This document shows, in pieces, positions 16,922 to 26,263 of a stretch of DNA of 64,000 bases (its first letter is position 1; each line of letters opens with the position of its first letter). This DNA is from [Empedobacter] haloabium (GTDB lineage Bacteria; Pseudomonadota; Gammaproteobacteria; Burkholderiales; Burkholderiaceae_D), in contig CP136508.1 of the NCBI GenBank assembly GCA_008011715.2, positions 2,046,001 to 2,110,000 of the forward strand, written 5' to 3'. The position numbers and the translations under genes are program-made. The notes under the pieces were generated by a model that was not told the origin of the DNA, made no database searches, and saw nothing but the letters and a program-made list of their open reading frames with translations.

Positions 16922-18988
16922 TTACTTCTTCAGATGCTCATCGAGCCAGCCGATCACGGTGTGGTGCCACATGATCGAGTTGGCGGGCTTCAGCACCCAG
17001 TGGTTCTCGTCCGGGAACACCAGCAGCTTGGACTTGATGCCGCGGCGCTGCAGGGCGCTGAACGTGCCCAGTGCCTGCGCCGTCGGGATGCGGAAGTCCA
17101 GGTCGCCCTGGATCACCAGCATCGGCGTCTTCCACTTGTTCACGTGGTGGACCGGGTTGAACTTCTCGTAACCTTCCGGGTTGTCGTAGTAGGTGCCGCC
17201 GTTCTCCCATTCGGTGAACCACAGTTCCTCGGTGGAGTACGCCATGCCGCGCTGGTCGAACACGCCGTCATGGTTGACGATGCACTTGAAGCCGTCGCTC
17301 CAGTTGCCCTCGATCCAGTTCATCATGTAGCCGCCGTAGGAGGCGCCCAGCGCGCAGGCGTTGGCCGTGTCCAGCCACGGGAACTTCTGGGCCGCGGCCG
17401 CCAGGCCCTTCTTCAGGTCCTCCAGCGGCTTGCCGCCCCAGTCGTTGCTGATCGAGTCCGTGAACGCCTGGCCGTAGCCGGTCGAACCGTGGAAGTCGAT
17501 GAACACGGTGGCATAGCCGGCGCCGGCGTACACCTGCGGGTTCCAGCGGTAGCTCCAGGAGTTGCCAAAGCTGCCCTGCGGGCCGCCGTGCACCAGGAAG
17601 GCGACCGGATACTTCTGGCCCGGCTGCGCGTTCCAAGGCTTCATCACGTGGCCATACACCGTGTCGCCGTTGGCGCCCGTGAACGAGAACTGCTCGTACT
17701 CGCCCATGCGCACGTCGGCCAGGCGGGCCGCGTTCAGGTTGGTCAGCTGCACGCCGGTCTGTTCGCCGGCGGTGCCGAGCGCGCGCTTGTACAGCTGCGC
17801 GCCGCCGGACAGCGACGCGTGCGCCAGCACGACCGTGTCGCGGCGCGTGTCGAAGTCGGCCACGTAGCCCTTGCCCGTCAGCGCGCTGACCTTGCCGCTG
17901 GCCGTGTCGATGGCGAACAGGCGGTGCTGGCCGACGTCGTCGGCATTGGCCAGGATCGCCTTGCCGTCCGCGCGCCAGCGGTAATCGGCGATCGAGCGAT
18001 CCCAGTTCTCGGCCACCACGCGCTTCCTGCCGCTGGCGACGTCCTGCAGCACCAAGTGGAAGCGGTCGGCCTCGAAGCCCGGCCGCTTCATGGCCAGGTA
18101 GGCCAACGTCTTGCCGTCCGGGGAGAACTGCGGTTTGGTGTCCCAGGCCGGATTGTCCGCCGTCAGGTTGCGCGGCGCCGCGCCGCCGGCGGCCGGCACT
18201 TCATACAGGTCGAAGTTGGTGGACCAGGCCTCGCTCTTGCCGGCCACGCGCACGGCAAACACGACGCGCTGGCCGTCCGGGCTGAAGGCGTATTCGCCGC
18301 GGTCGCCGAACGGCTTCGACGTGACGTCGCCATCGAGGGTGCCGGACAGGCTGACGGGTACCCCGGCGGCCTTGCCGGCCGCGTCCAGCGGCACCGTGTA
18401 CAGCACGTTGCGGCGGCCGTCGGCCCACGTATCCCAGTGGCGTGCGAACAGCGCGTCGTAGACCTTGCCGGTGGCCTTGTTCTTTTCCTGCGCGTCGGCG
18501 CGCTGCTTGCTGCAGGCCAGGTCGGCGCAGTCGCGGAACACGGCCAGGGTGACGGCCAGGCGGTCGCCCTTGGGCGAGACGCGGAAGCTGTCCACGCCCA
18601 GCGGCAGATCGGTGACCTTGACGGCTTCGCCGCCGTTGGCCGGCAGGCGCCACACCTGCGGCGAGCCGGAACGGCTGGAGGTGAAGTAGATGGCGTCGCC
18701 GCTGGCCGACCACTCCGGGTCGGTGGCGCTGGCGTCGTGCGACGTCAGCTGCTGCGGCGCCGGCCTGGCGGCACGCAGGTCGATCATCCACAGCTGCGTG
18801 TTGCCGCGGTTTTTTTCCAGGTTGGTGCTGCGCACGGTGTAGACGACGCGGGTGGCGTCGGGCGACAGCACGGGGCTGCCGACCCGTTCCATCGTGGCCA
18901 GGTCTTCGACGGTCAGGCCGCGCGGCGCGGCCATGGCACTGGTGGCGGCCGCAAGCGCGGCGCCGGTGACCAGCAGGCGTAAGGTCAT
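16922..18988 (-). CDS. Exported S9 family prolyl oligopeptidase / dipeptidyl peptidase
   Basis: Serine peptidase of 688 residues with a signal peptide (LLVTGAALAAATSAMAAPRG). The N-terminal two thirds is a beta-propeller with repeated blade motifs (LSPDATRVVYTVRS, DPEWSASGDAIYFTSSRSG, FSPDGKTLAYLAMK). The C-terminal alpha/beta-hydrolase domain has the nucleophile in GASYGGYMMNW, the Asp in QGDLDFRIPT and the His in ENHWVLKP. VHGGPQGSFGN forms the oxyanion side. It releases dipeptides or acylated residues from short peptides in the periplasm. The start at 18988 has GGAG 8 bases upstream. The longer open frame upstream overlaps the terminator of the next gene and is rejected. Confidence 0.93.
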   Translation of the reverse strand: MTLRLLVTGAALAAATSAMAAPRGLTVEDLATMERVGSPVLSPDATRVVYTVRSTNLEKNRGNTQLWMIDLRAARPAPQQLTSHDASATDPEWSASGDAIYFTSSRSGSPQVWRLPANGGEAVKVTDLPLGVDSFRVSPKGDRLAVTLAVFRDCADLACSKQRADAQEKNKATGKVYDALFARHWDTWADGRRNVLYTVPLDAAGKAAGVPVSLSGTLDGDVTSKPFGDRGEYAFSPDGQRVVFAVRVAGKSEAWSTNFDLYEVPAAGGAAPRNLTADNPAWDTKPQFSPDGKTLAYLAMKRPGFEADRFHLVLQDVASGRKRVVAENWDRSIADYRWRADGKAILANADDVGQHRLFAIDTASGKVSALTGKGYVADFDTRRDTVVLAHASLSGGAQLYKRALGTAGEQTGVQLTNLNAARLADVRMGEYEQFSFTGANGDTVYGHVMKPWNAQPGQKYPVAFLVHGGPQGSFGNSWSYRWNPQVYAGAGYATVFIDFHGSTGYGQAFTDSISNDWGGKPLEDLKKGLAAAAQKFPWLDTANACALGASYGGYMMNWIEGNWSDGFKCIVNHDGVFDQRGMAYSTEELWFTEWENGGTYYDNPEGYEKFNPVHHVNKWKTPMLVIQGDLDFRIPTAQALGTFSALQRRGIKSKLLVFPDENHWVLKPANSIMWHHTVIGWLDEHLKK

Positions 18989-19060
18989 TCGGTATCTCCG
19001 ATCGGTCGGCGCCGCGACCGGCCTTCGTGGGACCCGTGCGCGCCCGGTTATAGGAAAACA

Positions 19061-19092
19061 GCCGGTGCGCCGTCGGTTGACGACGCACCGGC
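19061..19092 (-). terminator. Rho-independent terminator of the catalase-family gene
   Basis: A hairpin with arms GCCGGTGCG/CGCACCGGC plus an inner TCG pair lies 30 bases past the catalase-family stop. On the transcribed strand it is followed by CTGTTTTCC. Confidence 0.7.
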
Positions 19093-19121
19093 TGGCGCGC
19101 ATTGTAGCAAGTCGGCCGGGC

Positions 19122-20231
19122 TCACGGCCCGAAGGGCAGCTCGTCCAGCGAAGCCGGTTCGACGGTCGGGGCGCCACGGCGGCGCGCGCGCAGCCGCGCC
19201 GACATCTCATAGGCCGCCTTGCGCACGCGGTTGACGGAACCGAGCGGGCGGTGCGCCGCCAGCCCGTGCCACGGGGTGAACGACAGGCCCTCGTCGATGG
19301 CGGCGGACAGCGCCTCCGTCCAGCCGGCTTGCGGTGGCGCGACCAGGCGCGCCACCGGCACGTACGGACTGACGCTCTCCGGCCATTCGGCCGCCGCGTC
19401 CTCGATCGGCATCTCCTCGATGTTGGTGCACAGCTGCACCCGCAGCTCCCACTCGCCGCCCTGTTGGGCGAAGTAGTCGCACACGGCCTGGCGCAGCGCA
19501 TTCGGGGTTCCTTTTACGTCCAGCGGCTCACCGTGCAGCTGGGTCAACCCGACGGCGACGGGCGCCAGCGCGACCTTGGCCATGTACGGCCCGTACAGGA
19601 TCGGCGTCTGGCTGTAGTAGGTGTCGCCCAGCGGGTGGGTGGCGGGATGGCCGCCGATTGCCTTCAGCGCGGCGCTGTCGGTACCGCCGCGCTCCAGCAG
19701 TCCCTCGGCCTTGCGCAAGGCGGCGGACAAGGTACGCTTCAGCGCGGGCGCCTTGTCCGTGGTGGCGGCCAGCATCTTCAGGCCACCCAGGAAGGCCTTC
19801 GGCCCGGCATTCAGAAACGTGGTGGCGTTGACGAGCACGAAGTCCTGCGTGCTGTCGTGCTCGCTGCCGGGCAGGCGCTCGCCGCGCACGCCGAGCACCT
19901 TGACGGCCAGCCCGCGCGGCGTGGAGACGCTGTCGGCCAGCACGTCGCCCGGCGTGGTCGACAGGCGCAGCACGACCGGGTAGCTGCCGGGCTGGGCGAA
20001 CAGGCCCTGCGCCAGCGTGCGCGGCAGGCCGGGCGCCACCCGCAGCTCGGCCTTCAACAGGCCGTGGCTTTTCGCGTGCACGCTGCGCAGCGGCTTGCCG
20101 CTGTCGCGGAAGGTAGTGTCGGCGATGCCGTGCAGCACGTCGAGCAGCTCGGCCTGCGTGTCGCCTTCGTACTCCTCGAGGATTTCAAAACGCGGATCGT
20201 ATTCGATGGGTGGTGGGGTGGAGGCAGGCAT
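19122..20231 (-). CDS. Catalase-family haem protein (small, y4iL/SrpA-like)
   Basis: 369 residues, shorter than classical catalases (about 480 or more). Catalase-fold marks are HAKSHGLLKAELRV near residue 52 (the distal His segment), STPRGLAVKVLGV, DFVLVNATTFLNAG (the distal Asn segment) and NRVRKAAYEMSARLR near the C-terminus. These small forms act as haem-dependent peroxidases or catalases on organic substrates, but the substrate is usually unknown. No signal peptide is evident. The ATG at 20231 begins MPASTPPPIEYDPRFE. It is codirectional with gdhA upstream, but a terminator lies between, so it is probably a separate unit. Confidence 0.85.
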   Translation of the reverse strand: MPASTPPPIEYDPRFEILEEYEGDTQAELLDVLHGIADTTFRDSGKPLRSVHAKSHGLLKAELRVAPGLPRTLAQGLFAQPGSYPVVLRLSTTPGDVLADSVSTPRGLAVKVLGVRGERLPGSEHDSTQDFVLVNATTFLNAGPKAFLGGLKMLAATTDKAPALKRTLSAALRKAEGLLERGGTDSAALKAIGGHPATHPLGDTYYSQTPILYGPYMAKVALAPVAVGLTQLHGEPLDVKGTPNALRQAVCDYFAQQGGEWELRVQLCTNIEEMPIEDAAAEWPESVSPYVPVARLVAPPQAGWTEALSAAIDEGLSFTPWHGLAAHRPLGSVNRVRKAAYEMSARLRARRRGAPTVEPASLDELPFGP

Positions 20232-20308
20232 GGCGGTTCCCTCGCTGGTGGTGGAACGCGCATTGTCGAACGGTCAAGGGCGGCTGTCTGTGGGCCAGCC
20301 AACCCTGG

Positions 20309-20346
20309 AAAAAAACACGCGGCAGCGGATGGGCTCCACTGCCGCG
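20309..20346 (-). terminator. Rho-independent terminator of gdhA
   Basis: Arms CGCGGCAG (20318-20325) and CTGCCGCG (20339-20346) are followed on the minus strand by a run of seven T (20315-20309), about 100 bases after the gdhA stop. Confidence 0.85.
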
Positions 20347-20418
20347 TTGTCTCCTCCGTGGCAGGCCGCTCGGGGGCGGCCCGTCTTCTTCTGCGAGGAC
20401 GGTGCGGGGACCGTACCG

Positions 20419-20447
20419 GAACAGGCCGGGACAGTCCCGGTCTGTTC
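20419..20447 (-). terminator. Hairpin directly after the gdhA stop codon
   Basis: Arms GAACAG-G-CCGGGA and TCCCGG-T-CTGTTC form a 13-pair stem with a 3-base loop, touching the gdhA stop codon. There is no U-run, so it may protect the 3' end or assist the stronger terminator at 20309-20346. Confidence 0.6.
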
Positions 20448-21731
<1,284 letters not shown>

Positions 21732-21947
21732 CGTTTCGGCTCCTCGTTATGGGACGCCGCAGCCGGTGGCGCGTCGTGTGCGCCACCGCTCCGCGGTCGT
21801 CCTCGTTACGCCGCGCAGGTAGCGGGGCGCTGGACGGAGCGAATCTTAGGTCCGTTTGTCACGGATGAGCCAATGCCGCTTGCGCATCCGGCTATGCAAA
21901 AAATGCATAACGTGGCGGAGGTAGCGATACCAGTGCCGGGTGCGCGG

Positions 21948-22907
21948 TCAGCGCTCGGATGCGGGCACGCGGCGCTTCTTCGACGCCGGCTGCAGCCGCT
22001 CGGCGAGGAAGTCCCACAGTTGCGCGACGATCGGCTTGCCGGGCCGGCTGGCGGAAGGGCGTTCGCGGTACAGCCGGATCTCCATCTCGATCTCCCAGTT
22101 GCCGCCGGCATCGGCGCGCGCCAGCAGCTTCTGCTTCACTTCGCGCGTCACGGCCGATTCGGGCAGGAAGGCGATGCCGCGGCCTTCCAGCGCCATCATC
22201 TTCAGGCCCTCGGCCATGTCGGTCTCGTAGCGCTTGTCCAGGTGCAGGGCCGGCTTGGCATCGGCCAGGATCAGGTCCACCATGCGGCCCAGGTAGGCAT
22301 TGGTGGTGTAGGACAGGAAGGGCAGCGGCGCGCTCTTGCGGCCGGGCAGCGTGAGTTCGGGCTGGCGTGCCTTGTCGCAGCGGGCGTAGGCGCGCAGGGC
22401 TTCGCGGCCCATCACCAGCATGTCGTAGCGGCCCGGGTCCAGCTGCACCGGTTGGCGCGGATGGTGGTAGCACAGCAGCAGGTCGCAGCCGCCGTCCACC
22501 AGTTGCAGCACGGCGTCGTGCACATTGAGCGCCATCAGGCGGCTGTTGATGACGCCGAACTCCTGCTCCAGCTGGGTGATCCACTTCGGCACGAAGGTCA
22601 GCGACAAGGTGTGCGGCACCGCCAAGTCGATCGTCGTGCGCGTGGCCGCGCGCTTGTGGCGCAGCAGCTCGCGCACGCCGTTGATCTGGCCCAGCATCTC
22701 CAGCGCCTGCTCGTAGAACACGACGCCCGCGGGCGTCAGGCGCGTGGGGAAGGTGGTGCGGTCGATCAGGTCCGTGCCCAGCCAGTTTTCCAGCGACTGG
22801 ATGCGGCGCGAGAAGGCCGGCTGGGTCACGTGGCGCAGCTGCGCCGAGCGGCTGAAGTTGTTGGTCTCCACCAGCGAAATGAAATCCTCCAGCCACTTCG
22901 TTTCCAT
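21948..22907 (-). CDS. LysR family transcriptional regulator (HypT/YjiE-like)
   Basis: 319 residues. An N-terminal winged helix-turn-helix (ETNNFSRSAQLRHVTQPAFS, then RRIQSLENWLGTDLIDRT) is followed by a periplasmic-binding-protein-like effector domain (TIDLAVPHTLSLTFVPKWI; GRGIAFLPESAVT). The start METKWLEDFISL and the phrase VTQPAFSRRI recall HypT/YjiE, a hypochlorite-responsive regulator. That resemblance is from memory and modest. The C-terminal tail is rich in Lys and Arg. It precedes gdhA, so control of glutamate metabolism is the other possibility. Confidence 0.88.
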   Translation of the reverse strand: METKWLEDFISLVETNNFSRSAQLRHVTQPAFSRRIQSLENWLGTDLIDRTTFPTRLTPAGVVFYEQALEMLGQINGVRELLRHKRAATRTTIDLAVPHTLSLTFVPKWITQLEQEFGVINSRLMALNVHDAVLQLVDGGCDLLLCYHHPRQPVQLDPGRYDMLVMGREALRAYARCDKARQPELTLPGRKSAPLPFLSYTTNAYLGRMVDLILADAKPALHLDKRYETDMAEGLKMMALEGRGIAFLPESAVTREVKQKLLARADAGGNWEIEMEIRLYRERPSASRPGKPIVAQLWDFLAERLQPASKKRRVPASER

Positions 22908-22995
22908 GCTTGCTTCCTGTACGGTCGGTCAGGCCGTCATTCTAGCGGCTGGCGCGGGCAAGGACGAAGCAACGGCCGGGCCCGTGTCGCACCTC

Positions 22996-23070
22996 GGGGT
23001 CAGGCACAAAAGCTGACACGAGCTCGGCTGTTAAGCCGATGAGCCCGTGTCAGCAATCGTGCCTGACCCC
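22996..23070. repeat. Long three-step palindrome, REP-like (ggggtcaggcac type)
   Basis: Nested inverted arms are GGGGTCAGGCAC (22996-23007)/GTGCCTGACCCC (23059-23070), GCTGACACG (23012-23020)/CGTGTCAGC (23046-23054), and CGGCT/AGCCG at the centre. A partial extra copy of TGACACGGGCT follows at 23077. It lies between the MFS gene stop and the LysR start and may end the MFS transcript. Confidence 0.82.
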
Positions 23071-23094
23071 ATTGTTGACACGGGCTGCGCTGTA

Positions 23095-24369
23095 TTAGCC
23101 CGGCTGGCCGGTGGGCGGCTCCAGCGCGACGGTGCGCATCGGCGTCCACAGCCAGGCCAACATGGCGCAGGCGACCAGGATGGCGCCGCATGCGGTGAAC
23201 AACGTCGCCAGGCTCATGTACTTGAGCAGCCAGCCCGTGGCGGCGGCGGACAGCGGTGCCAGTCCCATGAAGATGAACAGGAAGATGCTCATCGCCCGGC
23301 CCAGCATGCGCGGCGGTACGCGGCGCTGGATCCACGTGAAGATCGCCACCTGCAGGAAGCCGCCGATCACGCCAAGCGGCGCCAGCAGCGCGCCGCCTTG
23401 CCAGGCCGCGTCGATGGCGCCCAATGGCATCAAGAGCAGGCCCGCCAGCGCGTCGCCTGCCAGCAGCAGCGCGCCGAACGGCACGGCCTTCAACTTCGGC
23501 AGCAAGGGGGCGGCGGCCATGCCCAGCAGTGTGCCGGCGCCGTGTACTCCGATCAGCACGCCAAAGGCTGGGGCGCTGCGCAAGGTGTCGCTGGCCAGCA
23601 GCGGCAGCGCCACCTGCAGGGCGCCGCCGACGAACAGCGACACCAGGCCCCAGTACAGGAAGCAGGTGCGCAGGGAGACGTCGCGCCAGACCATCGCCAG
23701 GCCGTCGCCCACCGCCCGCAGCACCGGCTCATGCGCGAGCGCGCCGCCATCGGCCGGCAATGGCAGCATGCGCACCTGTGCCAGCGTCCATGCGGACAGC
23801 ACGAAGCTGAGGCAGTCCACCGCGAAGGCCAGCGCCAGCGCGCGCAGGTCGGCGCCAGCGCCGGCAGGGCCGGAGGACAGCGCCAGCAGCAGCGCCGCCA
23901 GCAGCGGCCCGGCCAGCATCGACAGCTGGCGCAGCCCCATCAGCATGCCATTGGCGGCCGGCAGCAGCGCCGGCGGCACGGCACGCGGCAGCATCGCGGT
24001 GCCCGACGGCATGGCGAACGCCTGCGCCAGGCCGATGCCGAATGCCAGCACGTAGATGACGGGCAGCGTCGCCTGGCCGCGCCAGGTCAGCGCGGCCAGC
24101 GCGCCCAGCAGCACGACGCTGGCATATTTGGACAGCATCATCACACGCTTGGGCGAGTAGCGGTCCACCAGTGCGCCGCCCAGCAGGATGAAGACGGCCC
24201 GCGGCACGCTCATCAGCGCGATGACGAAGCCCAGCGCCAGCGCGTCCCCCGTGACCTGCAGCACCAGCCAGGGCAGGGCGATCATGGTGAACTGGTCCCC
24301 CACCAGCGACAGCACGCTGCCGCTCATCAGCCAGCGCAGGTTGGGATCGCGCCACGCGGCGGCGCTCAT
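23095..24369 (-). CDS. MFS transporter (EntS/MFS_3-like efflux pump)
   Basis: 424 residues with about 12 membrane helices; the second half begins after the loop near residue 200. The start MSAAAWRDPNLRWLMSG, then VSLVGDQFTMIALPW in part, and the motif-A-like DRYSPKRVMML near residue 69 fit the MFS_3 branch that exports siderophores, macrolides and other small molecules. It overlaps the marR gene by 4 bases (ATGA), so the regulator and pump are one operon. The usual reading is that the pump's substrate, or something like it, relieves MarR repression. The substrate is unknown. Confidence 0.88.
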   Translation of the reverse strand: MSAAAWRDPNLRWLMSGSVLSLVGDQFTMIALPWLVLQVTGDALALGFVIALMSVPRAVFILLGGALVDRYSPKRVMMLSKYASVVLLGALAALTWRGQATLPVIYVLAFGIGLAQAFAMPSGTAMLPRAVPPALLPAANGMLMGLRQLSMLAGPLLAALLLALSSGPAGAGADLRALALAFAVDCLSFVLSAWTLAQVRMLPLPADGGALAHEPVLRAVGDGLAMVWRDVSLRTCFLYWGLVSLFVGGALQVALPLLASDTLRSAPAFGVLIGVHGAGTLLGMAAAPLLPKLKAVPFGALLLAGDALAGLLLMPLGAIDAAWQGGALLAPLGVIGGFLQVAIFTWIQRRVPPRMLGRAMSIFLFIFMGLAPLSAAATGWLLKYMSLATLFTACGAILVACAMLAWLWTPMRTVALEPPTGQPG

Positions 24370-24821
24370 GCCCCCGGTCCTGCGATATTGCCCAGCACCA
24401 GCGTCAGCGCATCCAGACCGTCCTGCGGCGCATGGCGCAGCAGTTCCGCACAGGTCTCGCGCGCCGTCAGCATGGCGTTGTCGAGCAGCTCGTGGCCGGC
24501 CGGCGTGATGGCGGCAAAGCCCACGCGGGCGTCGCGCTCGTCCGCCAGCCGCGCCACCAGCCCGGTTTTCTCCAGCGGCAGCAGCGTACGCGTGACGCCG
24601 GATGCGGTCAGGCCCTGGCGCTCGGCCAGGTCGACGCGGCGCAGCCGTCCGCCCGGCGCCTTCGACAGGTGCTGCAGCAACATGAAGTCGCCGAACGACA
24701 GGCCGTGATGGCCGCCCAGCACCGTGTCGAGCCGGCGGATGATGGTGGCATGGGCGCGTGCCAGGCGCAGGCAGAAGTCCAGGGCGGCGTTTCCCGCCGG
24801 GTTGGCTTGATCGATGCTCAT
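24366..24821 (-). CDS. MarR family transcriptional regulator
   Basis: 151 residues with a winged helix-turn-helix. GGHHGLSFGDFMLLQHLSKA leads into RLRRVDLAERQGLTASGVTR (recognition helix near residues 65-80) and a wing with ARLADERDARVGFAAITPAG. Dimerisation helices lie at both ends. AAGGA precedes the ATG at 24821. A CTTGA-GTGA-TCAAG palindrome sits 20 bases upstream and overlaps a TATACT -10-like box, so autorepression is likely. It is cotranscribed with the downstream MFS pump by a 4-base overlap. Confidence 0.9.
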   Translation of the reverse strand: MSIDQANPAGNAALDFCLRLARAHATIIRRLDTVLGGHHGLSFGDFMLLQHLSKAPGGRLRRVDLAERQGLTASGVTRTLLPLEKTGLVARLADERDARVGFAAITPAGHELLDNAMLTARETCAELLRHAPQDGLDALTLVLGNIAGPGA

Positions 24822-24840
24822 CGGTTATCCTTGTGAGGTG

Positions 24841-24854
24841 CTTGAGTGATCAAG
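24841..24854 (-). promoter_or_regulatory. Probable MarR operator
   Basis: The perfect inverted repeat CTTGA-GTGA-TCAAG abuts TATACT on the minus strand (24860-24855), a likely -10 box for the marR-MFS operon. TTGA/TCAA half-sites are typical of MarR-family operators. Confidence 0.5.
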
Positions 24855-24919
24855 TATAACGCAGCTAATTTCCGCGCGCCACAAAAACATCGATCAGCGG
24901 ACGGGAGTATCATGACGCC

Positions 24920-25456
24920 ATGGACAATCGCAGATCATTTCTCAGAAAATCCGTGGCCGTCGCATCCGCCTTGAGCATGCCGGCCCTGGCGCGGGCCGCT
25001 GTGGCGGCACCGCACGAGCGCAGCCTGCGTTTCTACAACACGCACACAGGCGAGACCCTGCGCACGCTGTTCTGGGCGGAAGGTCAGTTCATTCCCGAAG
25101 CGTTGCAGGACATTAACAAGTTGCTGCGCGATCACCGCAGCAACACGATCGCGACGATCGACCCGGAGCTGATGGTGCTGGTCAACAAGGTCAGCGCCCA
25201 GTTCGGCAGCAACAACGTGATCCATATTATTTCCGGGTATCGCTCGCCGGAAACCAACCAGAAGCTGGCGGCTGCCAGCGGCGGCGTCGCAAGGCACAGC
25301 ATGCACCTGGAAGGGAAGGCCATCGACCTGCGCATCCCGGGCGTGGATTTGCGCCAGGTGCACAAGGCGGCGCTGGCGCTGAAGGGTGGCGGGGTCGGGT
25401 ATTACCAGGACTCCCAGTTCGTCCATATGGACACGGGGCGGGTGCGGCACTGGTAA
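24920..25456 (+). CDS. YcbK-like DUF882 peptidase (M15A fold), Tat-exported
   Basis: 178 residues. The N-terminus NRRSFLRKSVAVASALSM is a twin-arginine signal with cleavage near ARA. The mature domain has HIISGYRSPETNQKLAAA near residue 103, HSMHLEGKAIDLRIPG near residue 126 and FVHMDTGRVRHW at the end. These give the His, Asp and His zinc ligands of the M15 D,D-carboxypeptidase fold. It is likely a periplasmic peptidoglycan enzyme. It is read divergently from marR and followed by a convergent M23 gene, so three cell-wall enzymes lie together here. Confidence 0.9.
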   Translation: MDNRRSFLRKSVAVASALSMPALARAAVAAPHERSLRFYNTHTGETLRTLFWAEGQFIPEALQDINKLLRDHRSNTIATIDPELMVLVNKVSAQFGSNNVIHIISGYRSPETNQKLAAASGGVARHSMHLEGKAIDLRIPGVDLRQVHKAALALKGGGVGYYQDSQFVHMDTGRVRHW

Positions 25457-25466
25457 TGGAACCCAT

Positions 25467-25511
25467 GGTGTCAGGCACCCATCAACCGCTCTCCGACCGG
25501 TGCCTGACACC
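25467..25511. repeat. REP-like palindrome between convergent genes
   Basis: Arms GGTGTCAGGCACC (25467-25479) and GGTGCCTGACACC (25499-25511) pair perfectly around 19 bases. It lies between the stops of the YcbK-like and M23 genes, where it could serve as a two-way terminator. It shares the CAGGCACC core with the other elements. Confidence 0.82.
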
Positions 25512-25517
25512 GGTGCT

Positions 25518-26243
25518 TCAGCGGCTGGGCGCCGCGCCCGTCATGTAGGGAAACGGATTGACCGGCGTGCCCTGCCACCAGTTCTTGTCCGCCCCCAGCT
25601 CGAAAATGGCGAAGTGCAGGTGCGGTGCGTTCGGGTCGGAGTTGCCGGTCACGCCCACGTAGCCCACCATCTGGCCACGGCGCAGTTGCTGGCCTTCCTT
25701 CAGGTCCGGTGCGTAGCTGTCCAGGTGGGCGTAGTAATACGCGTATTTCTCGGACGGATCGAACTGGTACACCGTCAGCCCGCCTTGCTTGCTGTTGAAC
25801 AGCTTGACGACCTTGCCGTCCGCGACGGCCAGCACGGGCGTGCCCTTGACCGCCATGATGTCGAGCGCCTCGTGGCGCCGTTCGTTGCCGCGCGGTTGGT
25901 TGTAGGTATCCGTCAGCTCTTTCGCGCTGACCCCGGCCACCGGCACCAGCAGTTGGCCGATGGCTGGCTTGACGTTCATGTCCACGCTGGTCGCGGCCGG
26001 AGAAACGGGCGCCGGCGGCACCACTTCCGGCAGCTCGCCGGGCGGCAGCGGCACGCCGCCCGCGTTGGCATTGGCAGGTGCCGCCGCAGCAGGTGCGGCC
26101 GCTGGCGGCGCCGTGGCGGGCGCCGGCGTGACAGCCGGGCCCGGTGCGGGCGTGCCCGTCGCGGCGACGTCACGCCCCAGGTACAGCACGGTGCCCACGA
26201 CGCCCAATACGATACCCAGCAGTAAAGTCAGCAGCCATTTCAT
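25518..26243 (-). CDS. M23 family metallopeptidase (LytM-type), membrane-anchored
   Basis: 241 residues. An N-terminal hydrophobic helix (residues 3-23, WLLTLLLGIVLGVVGTVLYL) is followed by a Pro/Ala-rich linker to about residue 90 and a peptidase domain. Zinc ligands are in RRHEALDIMA near residue 127 and HLHFAIFELG near residue 212; YYYAHLDSY lies between. The HxxxD of classic LytM is present as HEALD. It probably cuts or binds peptidoglycan cross-links in the periplasm. It is 20 bases downstream of the L,D-transpeptidase gene, so both belong to one wall-remodelling operon. Confidence 0.9.
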   Translation of the reverse strand: MKWLLTLLLGIVLGVVGTVLYLGRDVAATGTPAPGPAVTPAPATAPPAAAPAAAAPANANAGGVPLPPGELPEVVPPAPVSPAATSVDMNVKPAIGQLLVPVAGVSAKELTDTYNQPRGNERRHEALDIMAVKGTPVLAVADGKVVKLFNSKQGGLTVYQFDPSEKYAYYYAHLDSYAPDLKEGQQLRRGQMVGYVGVTGNSDPNAPHLHFAIFELGADKNWWQGTPVNPFPYMTGAAPSR

Positions 26244-26263
26244 CGTGCGCTCCTCTCAAGTGA

